This document shows positions 16,696-26,496 of a DNA stretch of 64,000 nt, one piece after another (the stretch's first letter is position 1; each line of letters opens with the position of its first letter). This DNA comes from Alphaproteobacteria bacterium (GTDB lineage Bacteria; Pseudomonadota; Alphaproteobacteria; Micavibrionales; Micavibrionaceae). The notes beneath the pieces were generated by a model that searched no databases, was not told where the DNA came from, and was given only the letters and a program-made list of their open reading frames with translations. The stretch spans positions 1,237,093 through 1,301,092 of the forward strand of contig JAUHVY010000001.1 in assembly GCA_030424975.1 (NCBI GenBank). The letters are read 5' to 3'. The position numbers were made by a program, and so were the translations under genes.

Positions 16696-18177
16696 TTATG
16701 AATAAGTTTTTTCCACAGCCTTACGCCATTGCGTATAATATTTATCCACAACGGCTTTTTCACGTGATGGCTCATATCTTTTACCCAAAGACCAGCGGGA
16801 AACGGCATCATTTATGTCAGAAAACAGGCCGCCATGCACCCCTGCGAGGCATGCAGCGCCCCATGCCGTACTCTCGAAAACGCGCGGAACCTCAATTGCT
16901 GCGCCTAATGTATCGGCCATGAATTGGCACATAAATTCATTGGCAACAAGCCCGCCATCGACGCGCAATACCGCCACATCAAGATCACCGTCTTTCTCCA
17001 TGGTCTCCAGCAGATCTCTGGTTTGATAGGCCTGCGCCTCCAGGGCGGCACGAACGATGTGATCCTTCGTTGTATCCCTCCCTATACCACAGATTACGCC
17101 ACGCGCATCCGGATCCCAATATGGCGCCCCAAGACCGGTAAAAGCCGGAACGAAATACACGCCGTTATTATCCTCCACATTCCGTGCCATGCCTGCGGTA
17201 TCAGATGCATGATCAAACAGGCCGATATTATCGCGTAAAAACTGTATTGCCGTACCTGCATTAAAGATTGACCCCTCTAATGCGTAAGAAACCTTATTGT
17301 CAATTTTGTACGCTATGGTTGTTAGCAACTTGTTCTTTGAAAGGGTTAATTCCTCCCCTGTATTCACAAGAGCAAAACACCCTGTGCCATAGGTCGACTT
17401 TAACATGCCCGGCGATAAGCACCCCTGCCCGATTGATGCGGCCTGTTGGTCACCGGCCACACCACCAATGTTTAAAATTGCGCCATCGCCCACATTTAAT
17501 TGGCCAAAATCAGATATATTGGCATGTACTTGCGGCATCATTGATTCGGGTATATTAAATAGCTTTAACAAGTCCTTATCCCAATTATGGCCATTTATAT
17601 TAAACAGCATTGTTCGGGATGCATTGGTAATGTCCGTTGCGTGTACCTTTCCGTTCGTCAAATGCCACAGAAGGTAACAATCAACAGTACCGAAAAGCAG
17701 ATCTCCGTTCTCAGCTTGCGTACGCGCCCCATCCACATTTTCCAAAATCCAGTATATTTTTGTTGCCGAAAAATACGGATCCAGCAGCAGGCCCGTCTTT
17801 TTATTAACCTCAAACTCCAGACCATCATGCGCCTTTAAGGTTGCACAAAAATCTGCGGTTCGACGGTCTTGCCAGACGATGGCATTATAGACAGGCTGCC
17901 CCGTATTTTTGTTCCAAACGATTGTCGTTTCCCGTTGATTTGATATTCCGACCCCGACAATATCCGCAGATGGAACACTCGATTTCTGAATAACATCATT
18001 CACAGCATATACAGAACTATCCACAAGCTCCTGTGGATTTTGTTCAACCCACCCCTGATGTGGATAAGTGAGCTTTATCTCCTTTTGGGATACCGCATGT
18101 ACGTCTCCTTGATCATTGAATAAAATTGCACGAGAGGAACTCGTCCCCTGATCAATGGAGAGAATAAATTTAGACAT
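16696..18177 (-). CDS. glpK: Glycerol kinase
   Basis: Phosphorylates glycerol to sn-glycerol 3-phosphate with ATP in the cytoplasm. It is a 493-residue FGGY-family kinase with the N-terminal phosphate loop SIDQGTSSSRAILF, the glycerol-site segment SNQRETTIVWNK, VWQDRRTAD, the GVAGDQQAA block and C-terminal GLVANEFMCQF. Its length equals the family norm. It starts three bases after the glpD stop, so the two are translationally close and certainly co-transcribed. No glycerol facilitator gene is present in this window. Confidence 0.97.
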   Translation of the reverse strand: MSKFILSIDQGTSSSRAILFNDQGDVHAVSQKEIKLTYPHQGWVEQNPQELVDSSVYAVNDVIQKSSVPSADIVGVGISNQRETTIVWNKNTGQPVYNAIVWQDRRTADFCATLKAHDGLEFEVNKKTGLLLDPYFSATKIYWILENVDGARTQAENGDLLFGTVDCYLLWHLTNGKVHATDITNASRTMLFNINGHNWDKDLLKLFNIPESMMPQVHANISDFGQLNVGDGAILNIGGVAGDQQAASIGQGCLSPGMLKSTYGTGCFALVNTGEELTLSKNKLLTTIAYKIDNKVSYALEGSIFNAGTAIQFLRDNIGLFDHASDTAGMARNVEDNNGVYFVPAFTGLGAPYWDPDARGVICGIGRDTTKDHIVRAALEAQAYQTRDLLETMEKDGDLDVAVLRVDGGLVANEFMCQFMADTLGAAIEVPRVFESTAWGAACLAGVHGGLFSDINDAVSRWSLGKRYEPSREKAVVDKYYTQWRKAVEKTYS

Positions 18178-18179
18178 AA

Positions 18180-19694
18180 TTACTCTTCTTCAGTTTTTGA
18201 ATTGATGTATTCTTCGATGTTGCGAATGGTCTCCTCGGTGATATGAAGCCCCATTTTTGAACGACGCCAAATGATATCCTCGACATCACTCGCCCACTCA
18301 AATGTCAAAAGATAGTCAATCTCGACCTGATAAATATCATCGCCGAAGTGAATCCCCAGATCATGCAATCCATCTGCTTGCGAGAGGAAATAATCCATCC
18401 GCGTCCCATAGGCGCGCGCATAACGATAAACAACATCATGCATCAACCAACTGTAACGACGGATTTGCTTTTTGACAAAAACATCAAAATTATCTTCTTC
18501 GAAATCACCACCGACCAAGGGGGTCGTTGCCGTCCACCCCGGCTCATTTCGCCCTGATAAGCGCATCAAGCGATTAACGACATCCTCACTGAGGGCGCGA
18601 TATGTCGTGAGCTTGCCGCCATAAACAGATAAAAACGGCGGATCATATCGCTTGTGATGATAAATACGATAACCGCGTGTGACCTCACTGTTATTTGCGG
18701 TACCGTCATCAAGCAACGGTCGCACACCGCTATAGGCAAAGATAACGTCAGAGCGGCTGATCTGCTTATCGAATGACGCATTAAATGCATCAATCAAATA
18801 CGCCATCTCATCATCGGAAATGCGCGCATTACGCGGATCATCATCAAAATCCTCTTCTGTCGTACCGACAAGCGTGTATTCCCCCTGATAATTCGCGACA
18901 AATATAATGCGCTTATCAGGTTGCTGCAGAACATAGGCGTGATCACCTTCAAACATTTTCGGCAGAATAATGTGGCTGCCCTTCACAAGGCGCACATGCG
19001 GTAAATCGGGGTCCGCGCCCGATATGCCGACGCCCTCAAGGAAACGCCCGACCCACGGCCCCGTGGCATTCACAACCATGCCCGCCGTCACCGCGAGCGT
19101 ATCATGGCTACGTGTATCACGAATTGTCACACGCCAACGATTATTAACAACCTCAAGCTTTTCACAGGCCGCATGCGTTAAAACCTTGGCATCGCGTGCG
19201 GCGGCATCAACCGCATTTAAAATCACAAGGCGCGTATCATCCGCCCAACAATCGGAATAAATCAACGCATCCTCATACCCCTTATTCAGAGGCGCGCCAT
19301 ATTCGGTATCGCGCAAGCCGATAAAACGAGATCCCGGCAAGGAACGCCCCGCCGCCAAAATATCATACAGCCACACACCCAAACGGATGAGCCATTGCGG
19401 ACGTTGGTTTTCATCATGCGGCAAAACGCACTCAATCGGCCAGATCAGATGCCCCGCATTTTTATACAGAACCTCACGCTCCTTCAGGGCCTTACGCACC
19501 ATCGAAAATTCTTTATGTTCCAGATATCTGATACCGCCATGAATGAGCTTGGTACTGGCGGATGATGTCGCGCCGGCCAAATCCTCTGCCTCGATCAGAA
19601 GCACAGACAAGCCACGCCCCGCCGCATCTCTGGCAATGCCTGCGCCGTTAATTCCACCACCAATGACACATAGATCGTAATGAAGAGCTTCCAT
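18180..19694 (-). CDS. glpD: Aerobic glycerol-3-phosphate dehydrogenase
   Basis: FAD-dependent enzyme that oxidises glycerol-3-phosphate to DHAP and feeds electrons to quinones at the inner membrane. The FAD-binding motif VIGGGINGAGIARDAAGRG follows the start. Further blocks are SSASTKLIHGGIRYLE, NATGPWVGRF and SGVRPL. The C-terminal DAO domain contains GKLTTYR. ATG 19694 (MEALHYDL) is chosen because it aligns with the short N-terminus usual for GlpD; a GTG three codons upstream is possible. First gene of the glpD-glpK operon. Confidence 0.96.
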   Translation of the reverse strand: MEALHYDLCVIGGGINGAGIARDAAGRGLSVLLIEAEDLAGATSSASTKLIHGGIRYLEHKEFSMVRKALKEREVLYKNAGHLIWPIECVLPHDENQRPQWLIRLGVWLYDILAAGRSLPGSRFIGLRDTEYGAPLNKGYEDALIYSDCWADDTRLVILNAVDAAARDAKVLTHAACEKLEVVNNRWRVTIRDTRSHDTLAVTAGMVVNATGPWVGRFLEGVGISGADPDLPHVRLVKGSHIILPKMFEGDHAYVLQQPDKRIIFVANYQGEYTLVGTTEEDFDDDPRNARISDDEMAYLIDAFNASFDKQISRSDVIFAYSGVRPLLDDGTANNSEVTRGYRIYHHKRYDPPFLSVYGGKLTTYRALSEDVVNRLMRLSGRNEPGWTATTPLVGGDFEEDNFDVFVKKQIRRYSWLMHDVVYRYARAYGTRMDYFLSQADGLHDLGIHFGDDIYQVEIDYLLTFEWASDVEDIIWRRSKMGLHITEETIRNIEEYINSKTEEE

Positions 19695-19794
19695 CTTATC
19701 CACAAGGATACAGGATTATCCCCAGGATGAAAAGCCTTGAATGAAAAGGGTTATACTGTGATATTATGGAACGAATAAAAAATCAGGTTAAAAT

Positions 19795-20151
19795 ATGAAA
19801 GCGTCCAAAACTGAGATAGATTCCGCAATTTTAAAAGCTTACGGATCATATGATAATCCTGACCTAAGCTTTATAAACAAGGCGTTTACCAAGAAGCCAT
19901 ATCAAGAACTGATAGAAAAATTAAGCGACCAATATTCAATAAAAGATTATACAGACCTTAATTACGATAGATCATTTGACTATGACCTTAGTAAAGGAGA
20001 CCACGGATATGGGTTAAAATTATCAATGGTTGGGAAATTTGCGCTTCTTTTCAAACTTAATGAACACAATAAATGGGATGTTTTGACGGAGGGACGTAAA
20101 GAGGCTTCCGATATCATTTCCATCTTAAAAAGCATGATTTTAAAATTATGA
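19795..20151 (+). CDS. Small AT-rich orphan protein
   Basis: A 118-residue protein of unknown function, clearly more AT-rich in codon use than the neighbouring glpD or YjbH genes, which suggests acquisition. No signal peptide or membrane segment; the composition is Lys/Asp-rich with a beta-rich core (YGLKLSMVGKFALLFKL). Size and style recall small immunity-type proteins, but no family is recognised. Its stop codon overlaps the ATG of a second small frame (ATGA). Confidence 0.5.
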   Translation: MKASKTEIDSAILKAYGSYDNPDLSFINKAFTKKPYQELIEKLSDQYSIKDYTDLNYDRSFDYDLSKGDHGYGLKLSMVGKFALLFKLNEHNKWDVLTEGRKEASDIISILKSMILKL

Positions 20152-20282
20152 GAAAAGAAGATTTACTCCGCCCGATAGATATTAAAATTCCCGGAGATGA
20201 AACTTCTTTGGCATATTGCGTTTTGTTTCATGAGCTAGACGACACAGATTTATTGGCTCCAACAATAACCTCGGCAGTTTAA
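20148..20282 (+). CDS. Short coupled open frame (44 residues)
   Basis: The ATG overlaps the stop of the preceding gene as ATGA, an arrangement typical of translational coupling. The product (MRKEDLLRPIDIKIPGDETS...) is acidic and ends soon after LLAPTITSAV. It may be a real small protein or the 5' remnant of a longer gene cut off before the YjbH gene. No family is recognised. Confidence 0.35.
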   Translation: MRKEDLLRPIDIKIPGDETSLAYCVLFHELDDTDLLAPTITSAV

Positions 20283-20321
20283 GCAACATCTGCATTTCGT
20301 TTTGACATATAACGGAAATTG

Positions 20322-22382
20322 ATGGAAAATGGCCTTAGCCGCTCATCTTGCGACTCTCGCCCCTTCACTCACCCATTCACAATGCTTTTTGCCGCGAAAA
20401 AACGTCATAAAATATTATTGCTGATTTGCGCCGTAATGCCTGCGTGCCCTATGGGGGCGGAGCATGCATATGCGAGCGAGAGCGTGAATACAAGCGGCCT
20501 GATCGGGTTAAACACCACCCCTACGGCGCGCATGGCTGATGCGGGGGATGTACGCATGGGAACGGGGTTTAACAACCCATACCTGCATGGTTTTGCAGGG
20601 GTGCAGATTTCGGATACGTTGTATATAGGGGTCAGGCAAAGCGCCGATACATTGCAACCGCCAAATACGCCAACAACCTTCACACCGGGGATTGATACGA
20701 AAATCCGCCTTCTGCAAGAGGGGCAATACAGCCCGCAAATCGCGATCGGCATGCAATCAGCCATCGGCGACAGCGGCAGCGCGCGAGAGTTCATAACCCT
20801 ATCCAAACGATATAAAAACGCAGACTTTACACTTGGCCTTGGCTGGGGGCGTATGGGAAGCGCTGCGCACCTTGATAATCCGCTTAAAATTTTTGGCGAT
20901 CATTTTGATCAGCGGCGCACACACGATGCCGCGCAAAGAAACAACCCGTCACAATGGTTTACGGGCGAAGATATCGGCATCTTCGGTGGCGTTGAATATT
21001 TCCTGCCCTATCAGGGGCTATCGCTAAAGCTCGATTACGGGGCAGATCGGTATATTTTGGAGCGCAAGAACAGCGAATACACGTCGCGCGCGCCATGGGC
21101 CGTTGGTTTATCATATTCCCCGCGCGATTGGATAAATACCGGTGTCGGGATGCAGGGGCTTGATCATATTATGGCGACACTTACCTTGCGCGGAAACCCT
21201 AAATCCCTACCCTTGCGCAAGGGGCGAACGCATGATGCGATGATTAGCTATGACGACAATATTGCACATATCACCGCCCCGATTGACGCGCATAACAGCG
21301 CCCCACATGCCGCGAGCAACACAATATATGAGGTCATTCAACACGCGCCGCAGGAAGTGAAAACCGTTGATATACATTTTGATAAGGGCTTTATCACAAC
21401 GCCGCGCCTAACCGTTTTGCGCAAGGATTTAGACGCTGCCGTCACCACAAAACAAGGCAGCCCGCAGGAGATCTGGCAGAATATGACCATTAGCGCAGAG
21501 CGCGCACATTATGCATCCATCAGCCCCATTGAGACATCACTCACACTCGAAAACACAATCGATTTTAGCGGCCATCGCAAAGGCATTTCACACCATAGCG
21601 CCCTGATCGGCGGTATTAAACATCGCATTTTCCGTGGCATTAACCTCGGTGCGGCGGCGCGTTTTGATCTGGGCGGTAACGCCAACCAAACACAAAGCAT
21701 CACGAATGCAAAATCACCATTTCACAATAACGAAGCTTTTCGTGAGAAACGTTTCGGCATAGAAAATGCGTATCTTTCCATACCATATAGCCTGAATGAA
21801 AATACGCATATCCTGCTACAGGGGGGATATCTTGAGCAACGTTTTACTGGGTATTCCGGCGAAATTTTATACCGTCCGTTTGAATCGCGCTTGGCGCTTG
21901 GCGCGCAAATCGCATCCCTTTATAAACGCGATCCGCATACAACAATGGAAAGCGGCATTCACAAGGATGAGCGCTATGACAGCGGGTTTGCAAATCTTTG
22001 GTATGATATGCCCCATCACGATATGACATTAAACCTTCGTGCAGGGCGTTTTATTGCCGGTGATTACGGCGGCGAAATAGGCGTAAGCAAAATCTTCATG
22101 AACGGAGCTAAAATCAATGCCTCCATCGCTATCAGCAACAATCATGAGCAAGACACACTGACAGGCCATCAAACAAATACAAGCCATATGCTGGCATTGT
22201 CGATACCACTGGGCGCGGTGAAATACACCCCCGATCAGAACATCATCAGGACAACAATCATGCCCCTAGATCTAAATATCGCGCAACGCATAGATATGCC
22301 GAACAACCTCTATGCGATAACAAATAACATATCAATGAAACACATTGCCGATCATTGGGAAGAAATCGAGCCACAACCATAA
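20322..22382 (+). CDS. YjbH-like outer-membrane protein
   Basis: Predicted beta-barrel-type protein of the YjbH/DUF940 group, which is linked to exopolysaccharide export. After a long N-terminal leader (hydrophobic ILLLICAVMPACPMG, cleavage near AYA-SES) comes the family signature GLIGLNTTPTARMADAGDV. Then follow alternating amphipathic strands typical of barrels, with many aromatic and Gly residues to the C-terminus. It has 686 residues, the usual length. The yjbEFG partners are not present, so it stands alone. ATG 20322 is the first likely start; an ATG about 20 codons later (MLFAAKKRH) would give a more usual signal peptide. Confidence 0.75.
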   Translation: MENGLSRSSCDSRPFTHPFTMLFAAKKRHKILLLICAVMPACPMGAEHAYASESVNTSGLIGLNTTPTARMADAGDVRMGTGFNNPYLHGFAGVQISDTLYIGVRQSADTLQPPNTPTTFTPGIDTKIRLLQEGQYSPQIAIGMQSAIGDSGSAREFITLSKRYKNADFTLGLGWGRMGSAAHLDNPLKIFGDHFDQRRTHDAAQRNNPSQWFTGEDIGIFGGVEYFLPYQGLSLKLDYGADRYILERKNSEYTSRAPWAVGLSYSPRDWINTGVGMQGLDHIMATLTLRGNPKSLPLRKGRTHDAMISYDDNIAHITAPIDAHNSAPHAASNTIYEVIQHAPQEVKTVDIHFDKGFITTPRLTVLRKDLDAAVTTKQGSPQEIWQNMTISAERAHYASISPIETSLTLENTIDFSGHRKGISHHSALIGGIKHRIFRGINLGAAARFDLGGNANQTQSITNAKSPFHNNEAFREKRFGIENAYLSIPYSLNENTHILLQGGYLEQRFTGYSGEILYRPFESRLALGAQIASLYKRDPHTTMESGIHKDERYDSGFANLWYDMPHHDMTLNLRAGRFIAGDYGGEIGVSKIFMNGAKINASIAISNNHEQDTLTGHQTNTSHMLALSIPLGAVKYTPDQNIIRTTIMPLDLNIAQRIDMPNNLYAITNNISMKHIADHWEEIEPQP

Positions 22383-22412
22383 GATGCCCGGCCATAATTA
22401 AAGCAAAAAAAG

Positions 22413-22433
22413 AACCACCCGAAGGTGGTTTTA
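22413..22433 (+). terminator. Terminator after the YjbH gene
   Basis: Stem AACCACC / GGTGGTT with loop CGAA, followed by a short T stretch (TTTTA). It lies 31 bases after the stop codon. The U-tract is short, so strength is uncertain. Confidence 0.55.
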
Positions 22434-22659
22434 GGATATATCAGAAACCATCATATCAATCGCTAAAGGAGTATTGGGTTTTTCGTTCGCGATTTTGCAG
22501 TTTAAATTTACACTTCAATTATAGAAACAATGTGTTTCGTTTATTTTTATTTAACATTCAACTTTTCACAAACTTTCACAAGGTATTCTCAAAAATCCAT
22601 CCGCTTACCGATTAATTCTTCATTCACACCCTATTTACATTTCCAGAATACATAAAATT

Positions 22660-23670
22660 TTATGTAAATACAAACTTTTCTATTTTTTCGAGCATTTTCA
22701 ATACGTTAACAAGATCAGCCGGGGCATCAACCTCAAAAAACATCTCCTCTTCAGTCACAGGATGAATAAATTTAATGGCCTGCGCGTGCAGCATTTGACG
22801 ACCAAGGTTACAAATATGCTTTATTATATCAGTAGTATAATCGCTTTTCTTGAGATTTGAAATTAACGCTGTGCGTTGCGGACCGTATAATTGATCACCA
22901 ATAAGGGGATGGCCGATTGCCTCCATATGCACACGAATCTGATGCGTACGACCGGTTTCCAGGCGACATTCCACGAGTGAGCAAGCTTCTCCGAACTTTT
23001 CCAAAACCTTATAATGTGTACGCGCATCACGGGGGGCATTGCTCATCACACTCATCTTTAAGCGGTTATGCCTGTGCCGCCCTATCGCACGATCAACACT
23101 CCCGATAACAGGCATCGGAACACCCAACACTAAGGCATGGTAAACACGGCTCAACGACCTGTCTGCCAACTGCTCGGAAAGGTGCTGATGGGCATAATCA
23201 TTCTTTGCCACCATCATTAAACCACTCGTATCCTTATCAAGACGGTGAACGATACCGGGGCGCAGAACTCCGCCAATTCCAGACAAAGAATCACCACAAT
23301 GATGCAATAACGCATTCACCAAAGTACCATCCCAATTCCCGGCCCCCGGGTGAACAACCATTCCCACGGCCTTATTCAAAACCAAGACATGCTCATCCTC
23401 AAAAACCACATCGAGGGGAATATCCTGCGCGACGGCTTCTGATGGTGCAGGCGGCGGAATATTTACGGTAAAAACATCGCCTTCTTCGGTTTTATAGGAT
23501 CCCGCTTTCAATGCCTCGCCATTCAATAAAACTTCATTATCTGAGATCAATTTTTGCAGCTGAGAGCGTGATAATTCATCACACATCACACTTAAAAACT
23601 TATCTGCGCGTTGACCGACATCAACATCCTCAACGGTAAAACTTAATTTATTTTCTAAAATATTACTCAT
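22660..23670 (-). CDS. rluD: Ribosomal large subunit pseudouridine synthase, RluD type
   Basis: Pseudouridine synthase acting on 23S rRNA. An N-terminal S4-like RNA-binding domain (residues 10-80, QRADKFLSVMCDELSRSQLQKL) precedes the RluA-family catalytic domain with the signature GIVHRLDKDTSGLMM (catalytic Asp). Later blocks GRTHQIRVHM and GDQLYG match RluD. Its length of 336 residues fits. The choice of RluD over RluC rests on the S4 domain plus overall order, so the exact target uridines are inferred. Confidence 0.9.
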   Translation of the reverse strand: MSNILENKLSFTVEDVDVGQRADKFLSVMCDELSRSQLQKLISDNEVLLNGEALKAGSYKTEEGDVFTVNIPPPAPSEAVAQDIPLDVVFEDEHVLVLNKAVGMVVHPGAGNWDGTLVNALLHHCGDSLSGIGGVLRPGIVHRLDKDTSGLMMVAKNDYAHQHLSEQLADRSLSRVYHALVLGVPMPVIGSVDRAIGRHRHNRLKMSVMSNAPRDARTHYKVLEKFGEACSLVECRLETGRTHQIRVHMEAIGHPLIGDQLYGPQRTALISNLKKSDYTTDIIKHICNLGRQMLHAQAIKFIHPVTEEEMFFEVDAPADLVNVLKMLEKIEKFVFT

Positions 23671-23695
23671 AAGTCACTATTTACACTTCGTTTAT

Positions 23696-25282
23696 TTAAT
23701 CACACGGGTCTTCGTACGTGTCCGGACCGTCACCAATCATCACCCAACCATTTTGTGTAATCATACTCTTTGATTCGGCCGATTCTTTTGGTTCCTGTCC
23801 TTGCGCATCCTCACCATGCTTCTCTGCTGCCTGCTCTTTAAGCTTTTTCTGCAGCAAGGTCAAACCTTTATGATGCTCAGCTGTTGAATCAAAGCGCTCA
23901 GTTTCAATTAGGGGCTCTGTGGCACTATCACTTTCATGGATTGTTTCGTGTTCATCTTTATACTCGGCCGGGTCTATAAAAACATCACCGACAAGAACAC
24001 GATGTCCGCCCGGGCTTTTAAACATTTGGTTGACATTTACCCCCCGCCCGTAAAAATAAACATCCCCCGAAAGGGTTATACCGCGCGGAGAAAGCGTCAA
24101 AACTTGTGCAAAAGTCATATCATCTGGAATTGTTGGCGGAATACTGCTCGCTTCTTTTTCTTCACGATAATCATTCAAGCGATCACCATCAGGACGGGCC
24201 ATAATCATAACGTGAATTAAACCGTCATCACTAACATACATATCACCAGCACTGTAATTGTAATATGATCGTTCGCCGTAATAATAACGTTGCCAAAGGA
24301 TATCACCATCGGCGACATCCATCATCATCACCCACGTTCCCCTGACCTCTTCTTTGCCGCCTTGCACATCTCCCATGGCAACAATATACCGTTTCCCGTA
24401 GGCACGTACATGCGTTAAATTAGCCAAAAGGCCACGGCTCAGCTCTTTTTGCCAAACAAGAGAACCATCCGAATTCAGCCGTAAAATCCACCCGATCCTC
24501 TTATTGTAATCATTACTGAAACTACCTGTAGCAAAATACCCGGGCTGCTCCGCCCCAATATATGAAACACCCATGCTCGAAATATTCGTATCACCACCTA
24601 AAATGAATGCGCGACTGGCTACCTCTTCCCCCTTGTCGTTCAGGAAATAAATAGCAGCAGTTTCATATGTTTTTTTACCTTCTCCCGCGCCGATTGATTT
24701 TACAGAACGCACCGGAATAGCATACCCGCGACCCGCAACCGATGGTGTAATATCATTTGCATATAAATCAAAGTTATTGTCCGCCACAATTTTGGCACTT
24801 TTTAATTTTGCATCTTGATCAAAAAAACCGACCCAAACAGACGGACGTTTTCCCGGCACCTGCCGATTGGCGACGACAACGTGACCATCGCCATTGGGAA
24901 GCATCTTTACAATTTCACGAAGACCGTTAACAGGCACGAACCGATCCCACACCTTTCGCCCGCGCCGATCAAAATAAACAAAAACCATAGACGGGCGTGC
25001 GCCCCTGAGGGAAACGACCTCACCAACGGCCAGAACCTCGCCCTCCTCACCACGGTTTATTGCTGAAATAAATTTTTCATCGCGGCGGTCTTCGCCATAT
25101 ACCGCATCCCATACCGTGAATGAACCGGGTTCCGGATGATGCAGGCGTGTCACCATTTCATACGGCATATCACAATCTTGCGCATAGGCGAACGACGCCC
25201 CGCCACATATGCCAAGCACAGCCAGTGCCAAGAAGGATGCATTGTGTGTAAACTTTCGGTGTTTAAAAAAATGATTGAGCAT
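23696..25282 (-). CDS. Secreted repeat protein, beta-propeller-like
   Basis: A secreted protein of about 528 residues with unknown function. The signal peptide (FLALAVLGICGGASFAYAQ) is followed by an early Cys. The body has recurring strand-rich blocks of the kind MVFVYFDRRGRKVWDRF, VWVGFFDQDAKLKSAKI and GWILRLNSDGSLVWQKEL. These are typical of a beta-propeller in which each blade ends with a Trp/Phe-rich strand. The C-terminal 90 residues are acidic and low-complexity. ATG 25282 is preferred over an earlier in-frame ATG because it places the signal peptide at the usual distance. It is divergent from the glycosyltransferase gene across about 80 bases. Confidence 0.6.
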   Translation of the reverse strand: MLNHFFKHRKFTHNASFLALAVLGICGGASFAYAQDCDMPYEMVTRLHHPEPGSFTVWDAVYGEDRRDEKFISAINRGEEGEVLAVGEVVSLRGARPSMVFVYFDRRGRKVWDRFVPVNGLREIVKMLPNGDGHVVVANRQVPGKRPSVWVGFFDQDAKLKSAKIVADNNFDLYANDITPSVAGRGYAIPVRSVKSIGAGEGKKTYETAAIYFLNDKGEEVASRAFILGGDTNISSMGVSYIGAEQPGYFATGSFSNDYNKRIGWILRLNSDGSLVWQKELSRGLLANLTHVRAYGKRYIVAMGDVQGGKEEVRGTWVMMMDVADGDILWQRYYYGERSYYNYSAGDMYVSDDGLIHVMIMARPDGDRLNDYREEKEASSIPPTIPDDMTFAQVLTLSPRGITLSGDVYFYGRGVNVNQMFKSPGGHRVLVGDVFIDPAEYKDEHETIHESDSATEPLIETERFDSTAEHHKGLTLLQKKLKEQAAEKHGEDAQGQEPKESAESKSMITQNGWVMIGDGPDTYEDPCD

Positions 25283-25362
25283 GACACAGATGGTGTTTAG
25301 GGTGGGAATGCGAAGGTAAGATATTGTTTCGCATAACAATAGTTTAAAGCCGAATACGAAAA

Positions 25363-26394
25363 ATGTCCATGAAAGTTCTCATCATAAGCGATGCTTGGCA
25401 CCCACAAGTTAACGGTGTCGTACGCACTTATGAATATTTATGCAAAGAAATCAAAGCATTGGGGCACAAAGTAGAGGTCATCGGCCCTGCCTATTTCGCG
25501 GCCAGCGTGCCCATGCCGTTTTACCCTGAAATCAAACTGGTCATCCGCCCGTATCGCAGATTAAAACGACTAATCAATGATTTTAAGCCCGATCGCATTC
25601 ATATCGCCACCGAGGGGCCTTTGGGTTGGGCGGCGCGAAAATATTGTATCAAGAACAATATTGAGTTCAGCACATCATACCACACACAATTCCCCGATTA
25701 CGTTGCCAAGCGTTTTGCATGGCTTATTCCCCCGCTTTACTCTGCCGTACATCGTCAGGCCATTAAAGTCGTGCGCTCCTTTCACGCGCCATCAAACGCC
25801 CTGCTCATCGCAACGCAAAGCCTGGAGGAGCAATTACAAAGCTGGGGCTTCACTACGCCTATGCACAGGTTATCACGTGGGGTGAATTTCGATGTTTTTC
25901 ACCCCGGTGAAAAAACCGTAATGCAGGATTTGAAAAAACCCGTTGCCCTGTATGTCGGGCGCATAGCCATTGAAAAAAACCTTGAGGCCTTCCTCGATAT
26001 GCCATGGGATGGTACGAAAGTTATGGTTGGTGACGGGCCCGTACGGGCAGAGCTGGAGCTAAAATACCCGGACGCTATATTCGTCGGTAAAAAAACAGGC
26101 CATGAGCTTGCAGATTATTATCGCTCCTCCGACCTTTTTGTTTTTCCGTCAAAAACCGACACATTCGGCATTGTCCTGATCGAGGCATTAGCCTGTGGCC
26201 TGCCCGTTGCGGCCTATAACGTTATGGGGCCAAAGGACATTATCATTGATGATAAATATGGCGCGCTGGATAACGATCTGGGAGCCGCCGCCACTCGCGC
26301 CATGCAAAATTGTGATGCAAATGCATGCGCACAATATGTGAAGGAAAATTATAGCTGGGAGGCCGCAGGAAAAGAATTCCTCGCCGCGATTTAA
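25363..26394 (+). CDS. GT4-family glycosyltransferase
   Basis: A retaining glycosyltransferase of the GT-B fold, family 4, probably building a glycolipid or envelope glycan at the cytoplasmic face. The N-terminal domain shows SDAWHPQVNGVVRTYE and the HIATEGPLGWAAR and SYHTQFPDY segments, as in bacterial alpha-mannosyl/sulfoquinovosyl transferases. The C-terminal nucleotide-sugar domain has VALYVGRIAIEKNL, VGDGPVRAEL and FVFPSKTDTFGIVLIEALACGLPVAA split by short loops; the E(x7)E motif is present. It has 343 residues. The sugar donor cannot be read from sequence alone. Confidence 0.85.
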   Translation: MSMKVLIISDAWHPQVNGVVRTYEYLCKEIKALGHKVEVIGPAYFAASVPMPFYPEIKLVIRPYRRLKRLINDFKPDRIHIATEGPLGWAARKYCIKNNIEFSTSYHTQFPDYVAKRFAWLIPPLYSAVHRQAIKVVRSFHAPSNALLIATQSLEEQLQSWGFTTPMHRLSRGVNFDVFHPGEKTVMQDLKKPVALYVGRIAIEKNLEAFLDMPWDGTKVMVGDGPVRAELELKYPDAIFVGKKTGHELADYYRSSDLFVFPSKTDTFGIVLIEALACGLPVAAYNVMGPKDIIIDDKYGALDNDLGAAATRAMQNCDANACAQYVKENYSWEAAGKEFLAAI

Positions 26395-26496
26395 GCTGTT
26401 TAAAAACAACGCTTAAGAAAATATTTTTCATTTATTATTTGCGTTACGATTACTGTTTTATCTAAAGTGATAAATCCACATTAATTCGGTTGGTTT

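Noticed and set aside
22650-22665. Palindrome ACATAAAATTTTATGT at the end of rluD
   Set aside because: It is A/T-rich, overlaps the coding end and has no U-tract; chance is likely.
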